NCBI GenBank assembly: GCA_016271365.2
Contig: CM057454.1
Coordinates: 695,469,501 to 695,533,500 of the forward strand
DNA length: 64,000 nt
DNA from: Neoceratodus forsteri
Lineage: Eukaryota; Chordata; Ceratodontiformes; Ceratodontidae
Reading direction: 5' to 3'
The position numbers and the translations under genes were made by a program. Below are positions 22,171 to 33,654 of this stretch, one piece after another (the stretch's first letter is position 1; every line of letters begins with the position of its first letter). A model generated the notes under the pieces. The model did not search any database, was not told where the DNA came from, and saw only the letters and a program-made list of their open reading frames with translations.

Positions 22171-22640
22171 GAGCCCGAGAAGGCGAAGAACCGACCTTGC
22201 AGTGACTCGCCTAGACCGACAACAGGCGACTCTGAGTTCGGAATAGTGTCACTTGTCCGGGCGGCAGGAAGGCCCTGCCTAGGGTCGTGTCCAGTATCGC
22301 CCGATAAACTGGAATCTCTGGGATGGGATCAAATGAGACTTGGAATAGTTGATGGTAATACCCAGGCAGGCAAAGACCCACTGGGTAAGGGAGAGGCAGC
22401 GCAGGAGTTCCTCCCTGGACGAGGCTGCCAGGAGCCAGTCGTCCAGGTATGGGAAAACCTGCACTCCCCGGGTACACAGGTAGGCCGCCACCACTGCCAG
22501 GCATTTGGTAAACACTCGGGAGCCGAGAGGGGCCAAATGGAAGTGCCTTGAACTGGTAGTGGTCCCCTTGGAAAGCAAAACGAAGATATTTGCGGTGGGT
22601 TGGGCGAATGGAGATATGCAGGTACATCACCTCTGAAGAG
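22171..22640 (-). pseudogene. D3 reverse transcriptase, palm and thumb only
   Basis: Encodes YLHISIRPTHRKYLRFAFQG, FTKCLAVVAAYLCTRG and the catalytic box YLDDWLLAA (YLDD at 22438-22449), then LGITINYSKSHLIPSQRFQFIG. The fingers region, seen as SHFFLVPKKTGD in D5, is absent: immediately upstream is gag C-terminal sequence (TIQEAPFRGSVLF). About 0.7 kb is missing relative to D2 and D5. Confidence 0.8.
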
Positions 22641-24945
22641 CACCGACCCCCGGAAGGGCGCTTCCTGGATAGTGGACTGCACTTCCTGGACCAAGCCTGA
22701 CACACGGAGCCAAGCATGACGTCGTAAGCCTATGGTGAAAACTGAGCTCCATGCAGCAGTGTCCACTGCATCGTAGGTCGCATCGAAGGATGTGTCAACT
22801 GGCCGAACGTGCAGAGCGGACAAGGTCAGACAGTTCCTGCTTGACTTGAGAGTCCGGCAGGGAGTCTAACTTGGTTTCCACCTCAGAAAGAATTGCCTTC
22901 TGGTAGTTCCCCATGTGACTGATATAGTTCAGGGCCCTGATCCCCAGCGTGGACGAAGCGAAAATCTTCTTTCAATACTGGTCCAGAAGCCGAGACTCTT
23001 TATCAGGTGGCGATGAGCTAAGGTGTTTTGGATTAGCTGACTAGCCGTGAGCGCCGCTAATCATAACCGAGTCAGCTCGAGGGTGGGAATCTAAAAACTC
23101 AACACCCTCTGGAGCCTGGTATAGCCTATTCAACTTCTGAGGAAGATGGGCTAATGCCGACGGTTGTTTCCAAATAGTGGTAACAAGGTGGGCATGAGGC
23201 TCAATCCAGGGTGGCACCAAGGTAGGAGCTGTGACCGGCAGATCCAGATGCTCAGCGAGTTTCAGCCACTGTGGGTCTGGCTCATGTATTGCCTGGATTT
23301 GACGTAAGAGCTCCGTGAAAGAAGGATCATCCAGAGGAGACTTCAGAGGAGTCCTTGGCCTGGGCTTTGACGGAGATCGAGGCTCGTCATCCTTCTTGGA
23401 GCAGCCATCGAAGGCATCCAAGGCGTCCAAGGAGGAGGAAGAAACTGAAGAAGATGATGCTGACTTCCTTTCCCGTCTAGGGGGAGGAACGGACCCCTTG
23501 GGAAGACCTTGGGGAAGCGTGTCCTAACCCTCTCTGGACCCAGAGGGTTTATCCCTGGTGTCTGGAGGAGGGAGGAGTATGTCGCCGTGGATGTACGGGA
23601 ACCTGAACCAGCACCATCGTCGGAAGACTACTCTCCATCTCTCTCTGGTGAGCTGAGCCTTGGCCTCGGCCCACCAGGAGGCTAGAGTCTCCTGCAAGTC
23701 CACCAGCAGCTGGGGGAGCGGTGGAGGAGGAGGGAGATAAGGGTATGGGTTATACCCATAAGGCGAGTATCCATAACCCGCCGGCGGAAAGCCCGGCGTC
23801 AGGTACTGCAGCGTTGGGTAGGCCGGCCTCGGATACTGCGTGCCTGGGTACGACGGCATCGAATATGATGGGGTTGAGAACCCGGGAGCCGGGGGAGCTG
23901 CCGGAGCAGATGGCCCTGCGGGCGGAACTGGAGCAGAAGGACCGGGGTGGAGGGCCCGGCGTCACGGTGGCATCCGGAGGCAGGATGTCGCCCTGGGTCA
24001 GCACTACTGGCGTCGGGGCCGGTGTCCGAGGTGCCAACGTCGGAACAGTCGTCCAGGGAACCGACGTCAGATCAGCAGTGGGTTGATCCGACGGAGGTGG
24101 AACCAGGGCCTCAGCCTCTCCCGGGGATGGAGGGGAAAAGTCCCCGGGGTCGGGCTGAGGAGACTAAGGGTCCCCGGAGGGCAGCGGAGGCTGCGGGGAG
24201 CAGGGAAAGATGGACATTGGAGGGTCCGTCGTCAGCTCATCCGCTGTGTGGACATCGGGTGTACCAACGTGCATCTTACCAGCGGGATCCGGGCAGACGT
24301 TGGAGGGGCCGGCGTCCGACTTAACGGATCCTTCGCCAGGGGCAGGCTGCGAAGGAGGGGCGGTCTGGCCTGGTGAAAGAGAGGTCACGCGCCACACCCG
24401 GCGGGGTCGGGTAGCTTGCACAACCTTCTCCGAGCGAACGCTGGGGAGCAGGATGTTCAGCTTTATCGAGCCGCCACGCCGGTAGGCCGGGAAACCACGG
24501 CTTGACTGGGACGAGGCCTAAAGCCCGGAGGCGCTCGAACGTGAGCCAGATGGGTGGGCTGCTGCCGCTCGAAACTCGAAGGCGGCCGTCGAGGAGACCT
24601 TCAACACGGTGACCCCCGAAGGAGTCGCGGTGGGAGAGGAGCCCTTGTCCCGGTGCTTTTCTTTGTCCTTCCTCTTGCGATGGCCTTCAGGGGAAGTTGA
24701 CGCCTGCGAAGTTTTTTGAGTTCCTTTTCCATAGAGCTCATCTTCTTTTTGAGAATGTGGGCTTCCAGGGACTGCTGCCGCCTTCTCCGGGTGGCCGCGT
24801 TGAAACTCAGGCAGTGCTGGCACTTCTCAACTTGATGGTAGGGGCCTAGACAAAAAAGGCACAGGGAATGGCTGTCCTTGTGCGGGAGTTGGGCGCCGCA
24901 CGAGTTGCACTTATTCTTGTGCTCGGAGGGTGTAGGGGATGACAT
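22641..24945 (-). pseudogene. D3 gag-like ORF, broken
   Basis: Start codon at 24945-24943. The N terminus has the Cys/His array CNSCGAQLPHKDSHSLCLFC, then LGPYHQVEKCQHCLSFN, then a coiled, basic helix (MSSMEKELKKLRRRQ). A Pro/Gly-rich, GC-rich middle (23500-24400) follows. The conserved domain DPSFTELLRQIQAIHEPDP, LVPPWIEPHAHLVTTIWKQP is at 23041-23430. The C-terminal domain is at 22640-22823 (DAVDTAAWSS and QEAPFRGSVLF). Frameshifts split it into at least three frames. Gag of animal DIRS elements is known as the source of the host LAP2-alpha and ZNF451 protein segments. Confidence 0.75.
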
Positions 24946-25109
24946 ACACCGATGGATGACTGATGAATAAAGTAGAAAAAGCTAAAAAACTCAGTAAAAT
25001 AACCAACAGAAGGGCCTGACAAGCAGGGAACTTTTCAGTGAGGCGCTGGCATAAGCTAATGGCGGGAAAGAACTGGAAGGCGGGCATGAGGGACTGCCCC
25101 TTTATACCG

Positions 25110-25250
25110 ACATCTCCTGACACCGGTCACCTGACGTGGGGCAGTCCCTCGCCAGGGACTGCTAGCTAGAAATTTTTCCGTGGGGTCCTGCCGCCTGCCG
25201 GCGTCAGTCCTATATGTAATTACCTATTGCAAGAGCCCTCTCAAAGTAAG
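25110..25250 (-). repeat. D3 5' inverted terminal repeat
   Basis: Complement of the left repeat; contains CCGTGGGGTCCTGCCGCCTG and TCCTATATGTAATTACCTA. It ends at AAAGTAAG, directly followed by L2b coding. Confidence 0.85.
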
Positions 25251-26400
25251 ATGAACTGTTCCATCTTGGTTCTTCTTGATCTCTCTTCAGCATTTGACAC
25301 TATGGACCATGGGATTCTGCTTGATCGTTTGAGGTTCATCTGTGGACTGTCAGGTACGGTCCTCAGGTGGTTTTCATCTTTCCTCACTGGAAGAACTCAG
25401 AGGGTGGTGTCGGGAATTTATTCCTCTGACCCAGTTCTCTTATGTGGGGTCCCTTAGGGATCGGTGCTGTCCCCCATGTTGTTCTCAGTGTATATGCTGC
25501 CCCTTGGAGACATTGTGAGAAGGTATGGGCTGAGGTTTCATTGCTATGCTGATGATACCCAGCTCTACCTATCCTTTGCACCTAACCAGGATAGAGCTCT
25601 CTCGGTATATGACAACTGCCTTGCAGAAATCCAAGAGTGGATGAGTTCGAGCTGGTTGAGGTTGAACTCGGAAAATCCCGAGGTGTTAGTGGTTGACCCA
25701 GGTCGCCGGATAGGGGGGTTGGAGTGGGATCACCCTCTGGACTTTTTCTTGGGGGTTTGCCTCTCCTGACCTCTGAACGGGTGCGAAACCTGGGGGTATT
25801 TTTTGACGAAGGGCTGACACTGCGTTCGCAGGTGTCAGCGGTCATCAAATCTTCCTTTCACCATCTAAGGAATATCTCCAGAGTTAAGCAACTCGTTCCG
25901 TCCGGTGACCTGCCTACTTTGGTTCATGCATTTGTGTCCTCGCACCTGGATTATTGCAACGCCCTATACCTAGGGCTCCCGGGGGTGGATATTCTCCACT
26001 TGCAGCTGGTGCAGAATGCTGCAGCCCGGTTATTGACAGGAACCCCTCGGTCCTGTCATATTTCCCCGGTGCTGTGTGAACTGCACTGGCTGCCAGTACA
26101 ATGGCTAATCACCTTCAAGGTTGTTTTACTGACATATAAAGCCCTACGTGGACAGGGTCCGGACTATCTTAAAGAGTTCCTGGTCCCTTACTGCCCTGGG
26201 TGATCGCTCAGTTTGACTGATGAGGGGTTGCTAGAGGTTCCTAGGGTTTATTTAAAATCTTCTGGGGCCCGTGCATTTATGCATGTGGCCCCCACCCTTT
26301 GGAATTCTCTACCCTGTCAGATACGTAAGAGCACGACAGTGGAGGGCTTTAAACAGGCCTTAAAACCTTCCTTTGGACCCAAGCATTTGGGGACTTAACC
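25251..26400 (+). pseudogene. L2b reverse transcriptase palm to C-terminal domain
   Basis: Continues from 19713: [40 protein letters not shown], a stop inside the GVP-GSVLSPMLF motif (TAG at 25456-25458), then the catalytic box [14 protein letters not shown] (YADD at 25545-25556). After a frameshift near 25730 the C-terminal region reads RVRNLGVFFDEGLTLRSQVS, LDYCNALYLGLPG, NAAARLLTGTPRS and LWNSLPCQIRKS. The 3' untranslated part and tail run to 26538. Confidence 0.85.
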
Positions 26401-26544
26401 TGAATAATATATTGTTATTTTACTGGTTTTGTATTTTATACTATTTATAAAGTCTGTAATTATGCACTGTAGCTGTTTTACTGTTATGTGCAGCACCTTG
26501 GTAATTTGAAAGGCGCCATACAAATAAACTCGGTTGATTGACTG

Positions 26545-27083
26545 ATGAGGCCCCAGATGAGCCCCCCCAAGCCTAACCCTGAAGCGTCTGTAGTGAGAAT
26601 CTACTGAGGGGAAGGAATAAGGAAGGGAACCCCTTTCAAACAGTTTCCCAGGTTCCATCCACCATAGCAGCACCATTTTGACTGGGTAGGAGACTAGAAC
26701 TTGTTGATCTAGGTTGTTGGTATGTTGGTCCCACTGGACCCTCAATGTCCACTGGTGGATCCGCATGTGCAGTCTACCTAGGGGTACGACGATGGCTGCA
26801 TCCATTAGGCCCAAGAGCCTCAGGAAGGTTCTGGCTGTGACCTATCTGCTGCTGTAGAGCAGCTGAGCCTGAGCCAGATGGTCTACCCTGTCCTGTGGTA
26901 AGAATACATAGCCCTGAGTCATGTCCAGTACTGCCCTTATGTACTGCAGGCACAGACAAGGAATCAAGACTGACTTGGGCAGATCTGATTGCGATTCCCA
27001 GGGCATGCAACAACTGTCTGGTATGCTCTAGAGTCTGAAGCAGCTGCACCCTGGACTGTGCTTTGAGCAACCAGTCATCCAGG
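26545..27083 (-). pseudogene. D2 RNase H start and reverse transcriptase thumb
   Basis: Resumes D2 coding after L2b. Encodes RRFRVRLGGAHLGP (RNase H first Asp region, degraded) near 26545-26600, then the connection QWTLRVQWDQHTNNLDQQV, and the thumb with LLHALGIAIRSAQVSLDSLS. Frameshifted. Confidence 0.75.
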
Positions 27084-27907
27084 TTAAGGGAACACGTACA
27101 GCCCCACCCTATAGAGGGCTGCTTCTACCACTGCCAAGCATTTGGTAAAGACCTGTGGTGCAGACAGTAAGTCAAAGGGCAATGCTCGGAATAGGTAATG
27201 CTCCCCCTGGAACTGGAATCTGAGGTACTGCCTGTGGAGAGCACACACCTTGATATGCAGGTATGCATCCTGCATGTTGAGGGAGCATATCCAATCTCCC
27301 TGGTTCAGAAGTGGTAGCAGGCCATATAGGGTTACCATCCTGAACTTCTTGTGTTGGATGTAGAAGTTCAGGTTCCTCAGGTCCAGGATGGGCCGAAGAT
27401 CCCCTGTGGATTTGGGGACCAGAAAGAAATGGGAAAAGAACAACCTGTTCCTCTGATTCTTGGGAAACAGTTCTAGGGCCCCAGGGCCCTTTTTGCAGCA
27501 ATGTGTGAATTTCCCCCAGCAGCACTGGAATGTGGTCTGGAAAGTAGCCTGAATGAACTGGAACGAGATCTAGAGGCCACACCATGAATTCTAGTGTGTG
27601 ATCTATGAGCTGCAAGACCCAAGCATCGGTTGTAATCTTCCTCCACCTGTCCAGGTGGAGAGGGAAACGGCCCCCTACCACTGCCTCCAGTAGTACTGGA
27701 GAGTGGAGGGTCTGGCAAGGAATCATGCTGAGGTAGCACCTGCGGCCGGGGCTGCACTCCCTCCTCTGGGGGCCTTCCCAGAAGTAGGAGTAGGCAGGGC
27801 TGTTGCTGCCCAACACCTGCCCTGGGGCTTGGTGCCCTGCTTAGGCTTATGGAAGGCCCAACAAAAAGGCACCTTCTGGCCACTTTTCATTTAGGTGTGG
27901 TATAAAG
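27084..27907 (-). pseudogene. D2 reverse transcriptase, fingers and palm, and upstream linker
   Basis: A 119-codon frame (27084-27443) reads SHFFLVPKSTGDLRPILDLR, NFYIQHKKFRMVTLYGLLPL, NMQDAYLHIKV and YLFRALPFDLLSAPQVFTKC. The frame is lost exactly at the catalytic box: one extra base in CCTTAACCTGGATGAC (near 27080) turns the expected YLDD into a stop. Upstream, VGGRFPLHLDRWRKITTDAW and LQLIDHTLEFM form the conserved pre-RT segment. D4 interrupts at 27907; gag coding resumes at 33778. Confidence 0.8.
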
Positions 27908-28035
27908 AAAGTACAGTTATGTAAGAACTTACCATAACAGTAGATCTTCGAGAGAAGCTCTTGCAGCAGGTAACACACATAGGACTGTAGGTGGCAGGAT
28001 CCCACAGAAAACATCTAGCTAGCAGTCTGCAGCGC
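27908..28035 (-). repeat. D4 3' inverted terminal repeat
   Basis: Contains AAGCTCTTGCAGCAGGTAAC and CATAGGACTGTAGGTGGCAG, pairing with the complement of 33655-33777. Confidence 0.85.
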
Positions 28036-28221
28036 CCCCGCCACCCCCCGCCGGGCCTGCTCCCCGATGTCACGATGGTATAAGAGGGCAGTCCGGTGCT
28101 CCCAGTTCCTCCCGTCGGAGACTCCAGCATCAGGATGGAAGGTGACCAGAACCTGAGAACCAAGGCCAATACCTCACAGAGCAATCAGAATGTTGCCAAT
28201 GTAAGCAGGAGGGCGGGAAGC

Positions 28222-28330
28222 ATACCTACTGCAAGAACTTCTCTCGAAGATCTACTGTTACAGTAAGTTATTACGTAACTATACTATCTTACTTCAAGAG
28301 TCAGCTCTTGCAGCAGGTAACACATATAGG
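28222..28330 (-). repeat. D4 internal complementary region
   Basis: TACTGCAAGAACTTCTCTCG, GTAAGTTATTACGTAACTAT and CTTCAAGAGTCAGCTCTTGC together are complementary to the joined element ends. Confidence 0.8.
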
Positions 28331-28405
28331 ACTGGGTCCCAAGCAGTACAGGAGACCAGACTAGTCTCAGGTGGACGTTAAGTAAAGCGTGAAGAGGAAG
28401 TACCC

Positions 28406-29420
28406 TTATGAGAGGAGTCCCTGCAAAACTGCAAGGCCGAAGCCTGCTCTGTGTCGAGAGACAATGTCCAAACTGTAGTGTCTAATGAATATGTGGACTG
28501 TGTGCCACGTGGCTGCTGCACAGATGTCAGCCGCAGACACATTTCTGAGGGCAGCAAAGGAGACCGCTACTCCCCTCGTGGAGTGACCCTTTACCAAGCC
28601 CGGCAAGAATTTATTGTAGTTCTGGTAACAGAAGGAGATGCAACTGGCCAGCCACTTCAAAATGGTCTGTTTGGCTACAGAATCCTGGGAGCAAAGGAAA
28701 CAAGCAACTTATTAGAATGTCTGATGTCCTTTGTTCTGGAAAAATAAAACCGCAAAATGCGGTGAACATCAAGAGTATGGAGAAGAGCCTCCCCCGGTTT
28801 GAGTGATCAGGGTAATATACTGGGAGATGGATGTCCTGATTTAAAGTCAACTCAGACACCACCTTTGCCAAGAACTTAGAATTGCTTCTTAAGGCTACCC
28901 GGTCCTTGTGAAACACCAAATAAGGCTCCTTGCACATCAAGGCCTGAAGCTTGGAAATCCTTCGCGCAGAAGTGACAGCAACTAAAAATAATGCTTTCCA
29001 AGACAGAAAGTGAAGCCCACAATCCACAGCTGGCTCAAATGGAGGTAAGGTCAACTTTTTCAAAACAAATCCCTAGGAGGGACGGGGGTCCCTTATGGGA
29101 GGCTTCATGTGCAGGATTCCTGTGAGAAAGGTACGGGTTACCTCCATCTGTTCTACAGTTCTGCCTTGGACAGGAAAATGCTAGGCTGAAATGGCTGCTA
29201 AATGCACCTTAATGGAGGAATAGCCCAATCCTGAGTCCAAAAGCGACAACAGGTACGCGAGGAGTGAGTTCCCAGGACAGGTCAAGGGATCTAGGTGGCG
29301 AGCCACAGCCCAGAGACAAAAGCGTCTCCACTTCATGGTGTAAGTAGCTCTGGTGGAGTGTTTCCTGGCAGCCACCAGAATGTCAGTGACCCTGTCTGAG
29401 ACCCCGAAACGGAGTCTGGT
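28406..29420 (-). pseudogene. D4 tyrosine recombinase, frameshifted but with catalytic residues
   Basis: Two frames. 28611-29063 carries FLVAVTSARRISKLQALMCK with the first catalytic Arg, and FHKDRVALRSNSKFLAKVVS. 28406-28660 carries GHSTRGVAVSFAALRNVSAA (HxxR box) and FIRHYSLDIVSR with the Tyr nucleophile. The core-binding region STRATYTMKWRRFCLWAVAR and SIKVHLAAISA lies at 29181-29400. At least two frameshifts, near 28640 and 29070, separate them. Confidence 0.8.
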
Positions 29421-30300
29421 TAGGCCCTCAGGAGTCATGCGTGTAGATGCAGGGACCGAAGATTCGGGATGAAGCAAGGTCCCGTCGTCCTGGGAGAGCA
29501 GATGAATGCCCAATGGCAAGAGAATCAGAGGTTCCACAGTCAACTGTTGTAGCAATGAGAACCAAATCCATTGTGGCCATAGGGGTGCCACGAGGATCAT
29601 TGCTGCACCCTCCGCTTGCAACTTGAAAAGGACCTTCTGAAGGAGCGGGAAGGGAGGGAAGGCATAGAGGAATCTCCCCTTCCAGGAGAAGGCCAACACA
29701 TCTCACCAGAAAACACCAGGGCCTGGCTCTAGTGAGCAAAAACTGGGCAGTTTTGCATTGACAGGGGAGGCAAAGAGATGCAGCTCTGGCTTGCCCCATC
29801 TATCAAAGAGATCATCAACAACAGACTGAAGAAGAGATCATTCATGTGGCCTGGACCAAGTGTGGCTGACAACGTTGTCCAGAGTATTCTGGATCCCTGG
29901 GATGTGGACTGCTGAGATCTCTAGGTGGTGGGATATGGTCCAGTTCCACATCCTCACTGCATCCCAACAGAGGTGGTAGGAGTGTGTGCCTCCCTGCTTG
30001 TTGAGACATAACATCACAGATATATTGTCTGTTTGTTTGTGAAGGTGTCCTGGGCACAGAACGGTGCTCAAGGTCTGCCTTGCATAGACAACTGCTCTCA
30101 TCTCTGGAATATTTATGTGTGGAGTTTCCTTGTTCACTGACCAGGAACCCAGAGTCCTGTGAACATTGAGATGTGCTCCCCACCCTGTGTCTGAGACATC
30201 GGATGTCAAAACTGGGTCCAACACTTCTTTTCAAAATGGCATCCCCTCTTCTAGGAAAAGGGATGTCATCCACCAATGGAGTTATTGACGGACTGGATTC
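29421..30300 (-). pseudogene. D4 RNase H and connecting region
   Basis: 30224 downward encodes TSDVSDTGWGAHLNVHRTLG (the first Asp position reads DVSD), HINIPEMRAVVYARQTL with the Glu, KQTDNISVMLCLNKQGG with Asp, and NTLDNVVSHTWS where DxLSR is expected and is degraded. Then LFASP-like and CWTGRFL-like linker sequence follows to 29430. Confidence 0.75.
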
Positions 30301-31100
30301 ATGATGGAAACTGCTGGTCTAAGTCGTCCCATCTTTGGTCCCACTGGACACGCAGGGTCCACTTAATCGTCCTCATGTGCAGTCTCGCTAGGGGGACTGT
30401 GATGATGGATGCTGCCACATGGCCTAGCAGCCGTAACAGGGTCCTGGCTGGTACCGCTGAAGCAGAAGAGATGTGTTGTGCTAAGGCCTGAAGCCGAAGG
30501 GCTCTGTCCTGAGTCAAAACAGGCCTTCCCTTGAGTAGTGTTGAGTTGAGCCCTGATGAACTGGAGGTTTTGGGACGGTATCTGGGATGATTTTGGGATG
30601 CTGACAGTGATAACCAGTTCTCCAAACAGACAACAGGTGTCCTGAATGGACCACTGAAGTTGCTCTTTGGACGGTGCCATCAAGAGCCAACCATCCAGGT
30701 AGGGGAAGACATAATGTTCTTTCCTTCAAAGGACCGCTGCTACCACTGCAAGGCAACTGGTGAAGACCCTTGGGGCTGATGACAGGCCGAAGGGCAATGC
30801 CCTGAACTGATAATGCCTTCCTTGAAAGAGGAATCTGAGGAACCTCCTGTGGGGCTTTGCCCCCGAGGATGTGGAAATAAGCATCCCGCATGTACCGGTG
30901 AATAACGGGATGGGGGGGGGCGGGGACCAGTTCAGTGGAAACTGGATGAACTCTGTTGAGTGTCCACTGTCTGTTGTCGACTAGTTGAAGGACCCAGTGA
31001 TCGGAGGTCATCTTCCACCAAGCTTTGGCGTAAAGTGAAAAGTGGCCTCCGACCGCCTCCCCTGCCGGGGTCACAGTAGGTAGTGGATCCGACAAGGAGT
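30301..31100 (-). pseudogene. D4 reverse transcriptase, deleted and with mutated active site
   Basis: Encodes VGGHFSLYAKAWWKMTSDHW and then jumps to MRDAYFHILGGKAPQEV, skipping the fingers. Palm sequence follows in frames at 30514-30900. The catalytic box is YLDG (complement of 30690-30701), changing the second Asp to Gly. The thumb has SQNLQFIRAQLNTTQGKACF. Inactive. Confidence 0.8.
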
Positions 31101-33473
31101 CAGGCTGTAGTTGGAGGGGGGAGGACAGCTTGGGCTGACTTGGCAGAGCGAGAAGCAGGCCCTACAGAACCTCTAGGGGTGCCTCTATGGCTGTAGCCCC
31201 CTTGCTGTGGCTTCTAATGCTGAAAGTGAGGTTGTGGTTGTTGTCCCCCATGGCCTCAAAATGGCCTCTGCTCGGTTGGTACATAGACTGAACTGTCCGA
31301 ACAGCTTTGCCGGAGTCCTGTAGCTTGGTGATGATTCTCTCTGTGTCATCACCAAAGAGGACTGAGCCCTGAAATGGTGCATCTAGGAGGTTGGACTGCA
31401 CATCCTACATGGTCTGCAGCCAGCAGTGTCTGCGTAAGCATACTCCTGTCACTGCTGCCCTCACCACCATGTCCGCCAAGTCGTAGACTGATCGGAGGAC
31501 ATGAGTATCCATGTCTGAACCGATCTGCAGACACTTAACCAGTTCTGCCTTGTGCGGACAGTCCAGGATATCCTTAACAATATCAATCCCTTGTTCCCAA
31601 AAGGGTGTTCTGGAACTGAACCATGTGTGTTAAAAAGTTCAGGCTTTGAATGCTGCAAGTGGAAGATAAGTATATCTTACGCTCCATGGAGTCCAACTGT
31701 TTGGATTCTCTGTCTGGGGGTTGCGTACTGTGGTGCTTCAGCCTCTGAGACCCATCATGGGTGGCTGAAATCAACACCAAGTCAGCCAATGGATGTTCCC
31801 CCAAAAAAGGCTGTTCCTTTGGAGCCCTGTAGAGGCGGTCTGCCTTCTTTGGGATGGTGGTGGATGTGTGGGGCGCTTCCAAGCTGCCTTTGTGACATTT
31901 GTGAAGGTGTCCACTAATGGTGGGATAACCACCAGCTTAGGGTCCTTCTGGCATAGATATTTAGTCAGGCAGAGTCTCTTAGGGTCTAAGTCCTTGTTTC
32001 CCACCCTATATTTGATTGTATGTGCCTCATGACCGCCATGAAAGAGGGGTCATCAGGTGGGGACTTTGGGGGGTCTCTCGGACCTAGAGGAGATGGGTCC
32101 TGGATGGATGAGGGTTCTGAGTAAAAAGTATCTGAGGACCAGTATGAGTCTGTGGATGAAGAGGAATGGGACCGGTGGCATCACTTCTTAAGTCTATGAT
32201 GGACAGGAGAACTGGAGGAGCTTGGGCTCCATGACCGTGATCTATGACGCCGTTTGCGGGGAGCCTTCCCTTTATTTTTATCAGAAGGAGGGGTAGGCTC
32301 TGTGCCAGTGTCCTTGTCTGGAGGTGGGGCAGGGACCTTGGCAGAACCAGAGGTGGGATAGGAGCCTTAGCAGGAGCCCCAGTATCCGAGGTGGTAGTCC
32401 CCACCGTTTGTGACTTAGGTGGGAGGACGTCAGAGTAAATGGTCTCCCACCAGTAGCCGAAGAGGTCCTTGACCTGGGCTAGATTCAGTTTAGGATCTGA
32501 ATCCGTCACTAGGCCCGACGCTGGTCCAGCACCTGTGTCTGGCATAGTGCCACGGTCTGGCGACAGTGGGTGAAGTAGGAGGCGATGTCAGAGCAGCATT
32601 AGAGGACCCGGCGCCAGTATCTGGCGACTGCTGGGGGGCCAATGCCTGTTCATCCTTTATAGGGCTGGTGCCTGACCTATCATCAACCAATGGCGGGGGG
32701 TGAAACCGGTGACGACAGTGTCTGTACTGGCAGAGTCAGCATTTGAGCAGCAGAGGTGACAACGTCAGTAGGATGACATCAGTGTTGGTCCAAAGTATGC
32801 TTCGACAACAGATGTTTGTCCTATGATGGTTTTGAATGCTTGGGGGGCTGAGAAGCCTATCTCCTGGACGAGTGCCCCGAGGTCTTATGCCTATCCCGGG
32901 AGTCGGCACCAGATACAGAGGCCGACCAGGAAGGTACTGACAAATGCCCCTTACCGGTGTCAATAGCACAGCCTGATGGAAGGTCTGACAGCCTAATTTT
33001 TAAAGGCTGGAGAGTAGGGCCCAAAGACCCGGATCTGCGGTGCTTAGTGCCCCATGCCCGAACCACGGCAGGGGGCTTGACCACAGTGAGCCTAGCGGGA
33101 GAACGGGTCACCTGTGAAGCGGAATCCAAACTGCCCCGTGAGGCAGAGTGTGAGGATCTCGGTCTCAAATGGGACCTCTCCTCTTATCTTTATGCTTCTT
33201 TGTAGATTTCTTGTGGTGGCAAGAGCCTTTTTCGGAAGAGGAGTCCCGCTGCATGGCAGCCAAGGGTTGCTCTGTGAGATAGGCCTGCAGGGTCTTCTGG
33301 TGTCGGAGCCACATCCGGCTGTTAAACTTCTGGGAGTGCAGGCAATTTTGGGTATCATGGTCTGGGCCAAGGTACAGCAGATAGGCTGAGTGGCCGTGCT
33401 TGGATGGGGTCTGTTTCCCACAGGCACACTTGGAAGGGTGCCCCTTAGAAGAAGGCGTCGGAGAAGTTGACAT
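31101..33473 (-). pseudogene. D4 gag-like ORF, broken
   Basis: Start at 33473-33471 (MSTSPTPSSKGHPSKCACGK). The Cys/His array continues DGH-equivalent KHGHSAYLLYLGPDHDTQNC and then HSQKFN, with some Cys replaced by Tyr and Ser. The middle is Pro/Ser-rich (32000-33000). The C-terminal domain is at 31160-31660: LLDAPFQGSVLFGDDTERII. Multiple frameshifts. Confidence 0.75.
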
Positions 33474-33654
33474 GCAGAACAATATCGCTAAAAGTGGAAC
33501 TTTTATCGAGAAAAATAAGAAAAATGTCGACAAGGTCGTATTACTAATATGGCGGTTGAACTAGCAAAAGACAATCCGTGGAGCCAATGAACACGAGTCG
33601 ATGACGGGAAAAGAACTGCGGCACGCAGGGGACCACTCACTTTATACTATACAT

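Larger units (their letters stand above)
19714..25250 (-). mobile_element. DIRS-like retrotransposon D3, inserted in L2b
   Basis: A 5537-bp element with both terminal repeats. The left end is AAAGTACAGTTAAGTAAG; the right end is CCCTCTCAAAGTAAG. Order on the minus strand: 5' repeat, gag (from 24945), a truncated RT, RNase H, tyrosine recombinase, internal complementary region (19957-20070), 3' repeat. L2b coding resumes exactly after it, with no duplicated or lost bases compared with L2a. It is the best-preserved DIRS copy here for recombinase and RNase H, but about 0.7 kb at the gag/RT boundary is missing, removing the RT fingers. Confidence 0.9.
19384..26538 (+). mobile_element. L2 LINE (L2b), 5'-truncated, split by D3, inserted in D2
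   Basis: L2b's two halves are 19384-19713 and 25251-26538, about 1.6 kb of L2 sequence. The 3' end is AGGCGCCATACAAATAAACT followed by a TTGATTGAC tail, as in L2a. The flanking TGACTG at 19378-19383 and 26539-26544 is a possible short target-site duplication, though it also resembles the L2 tail. D2 RNase H coding continues on both sides. It is antisense to the host gene. Confidence 0.85.

Noticed and set aside
22087..22551. Plus-strand open frame of 154 codons
   Set aside because: It is antisense to the D3 reverse transcriptase with YLDD; it has no domain of its own.
23840..24376. Long plus-strand open frame of 178 codons in GC-rich DNA
   Set aside because: It lies antisense to the D3 gag Pro/Gly-rich region; GC-rich repeats give long shadow frames.
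19378..26544. TGACTG as a certain target-site duplication for L2b
   Set aside because: The right copy overlaps the TTGATTGAC-type L2 tail, so a six-base match could be coincidence; kept only as possible.
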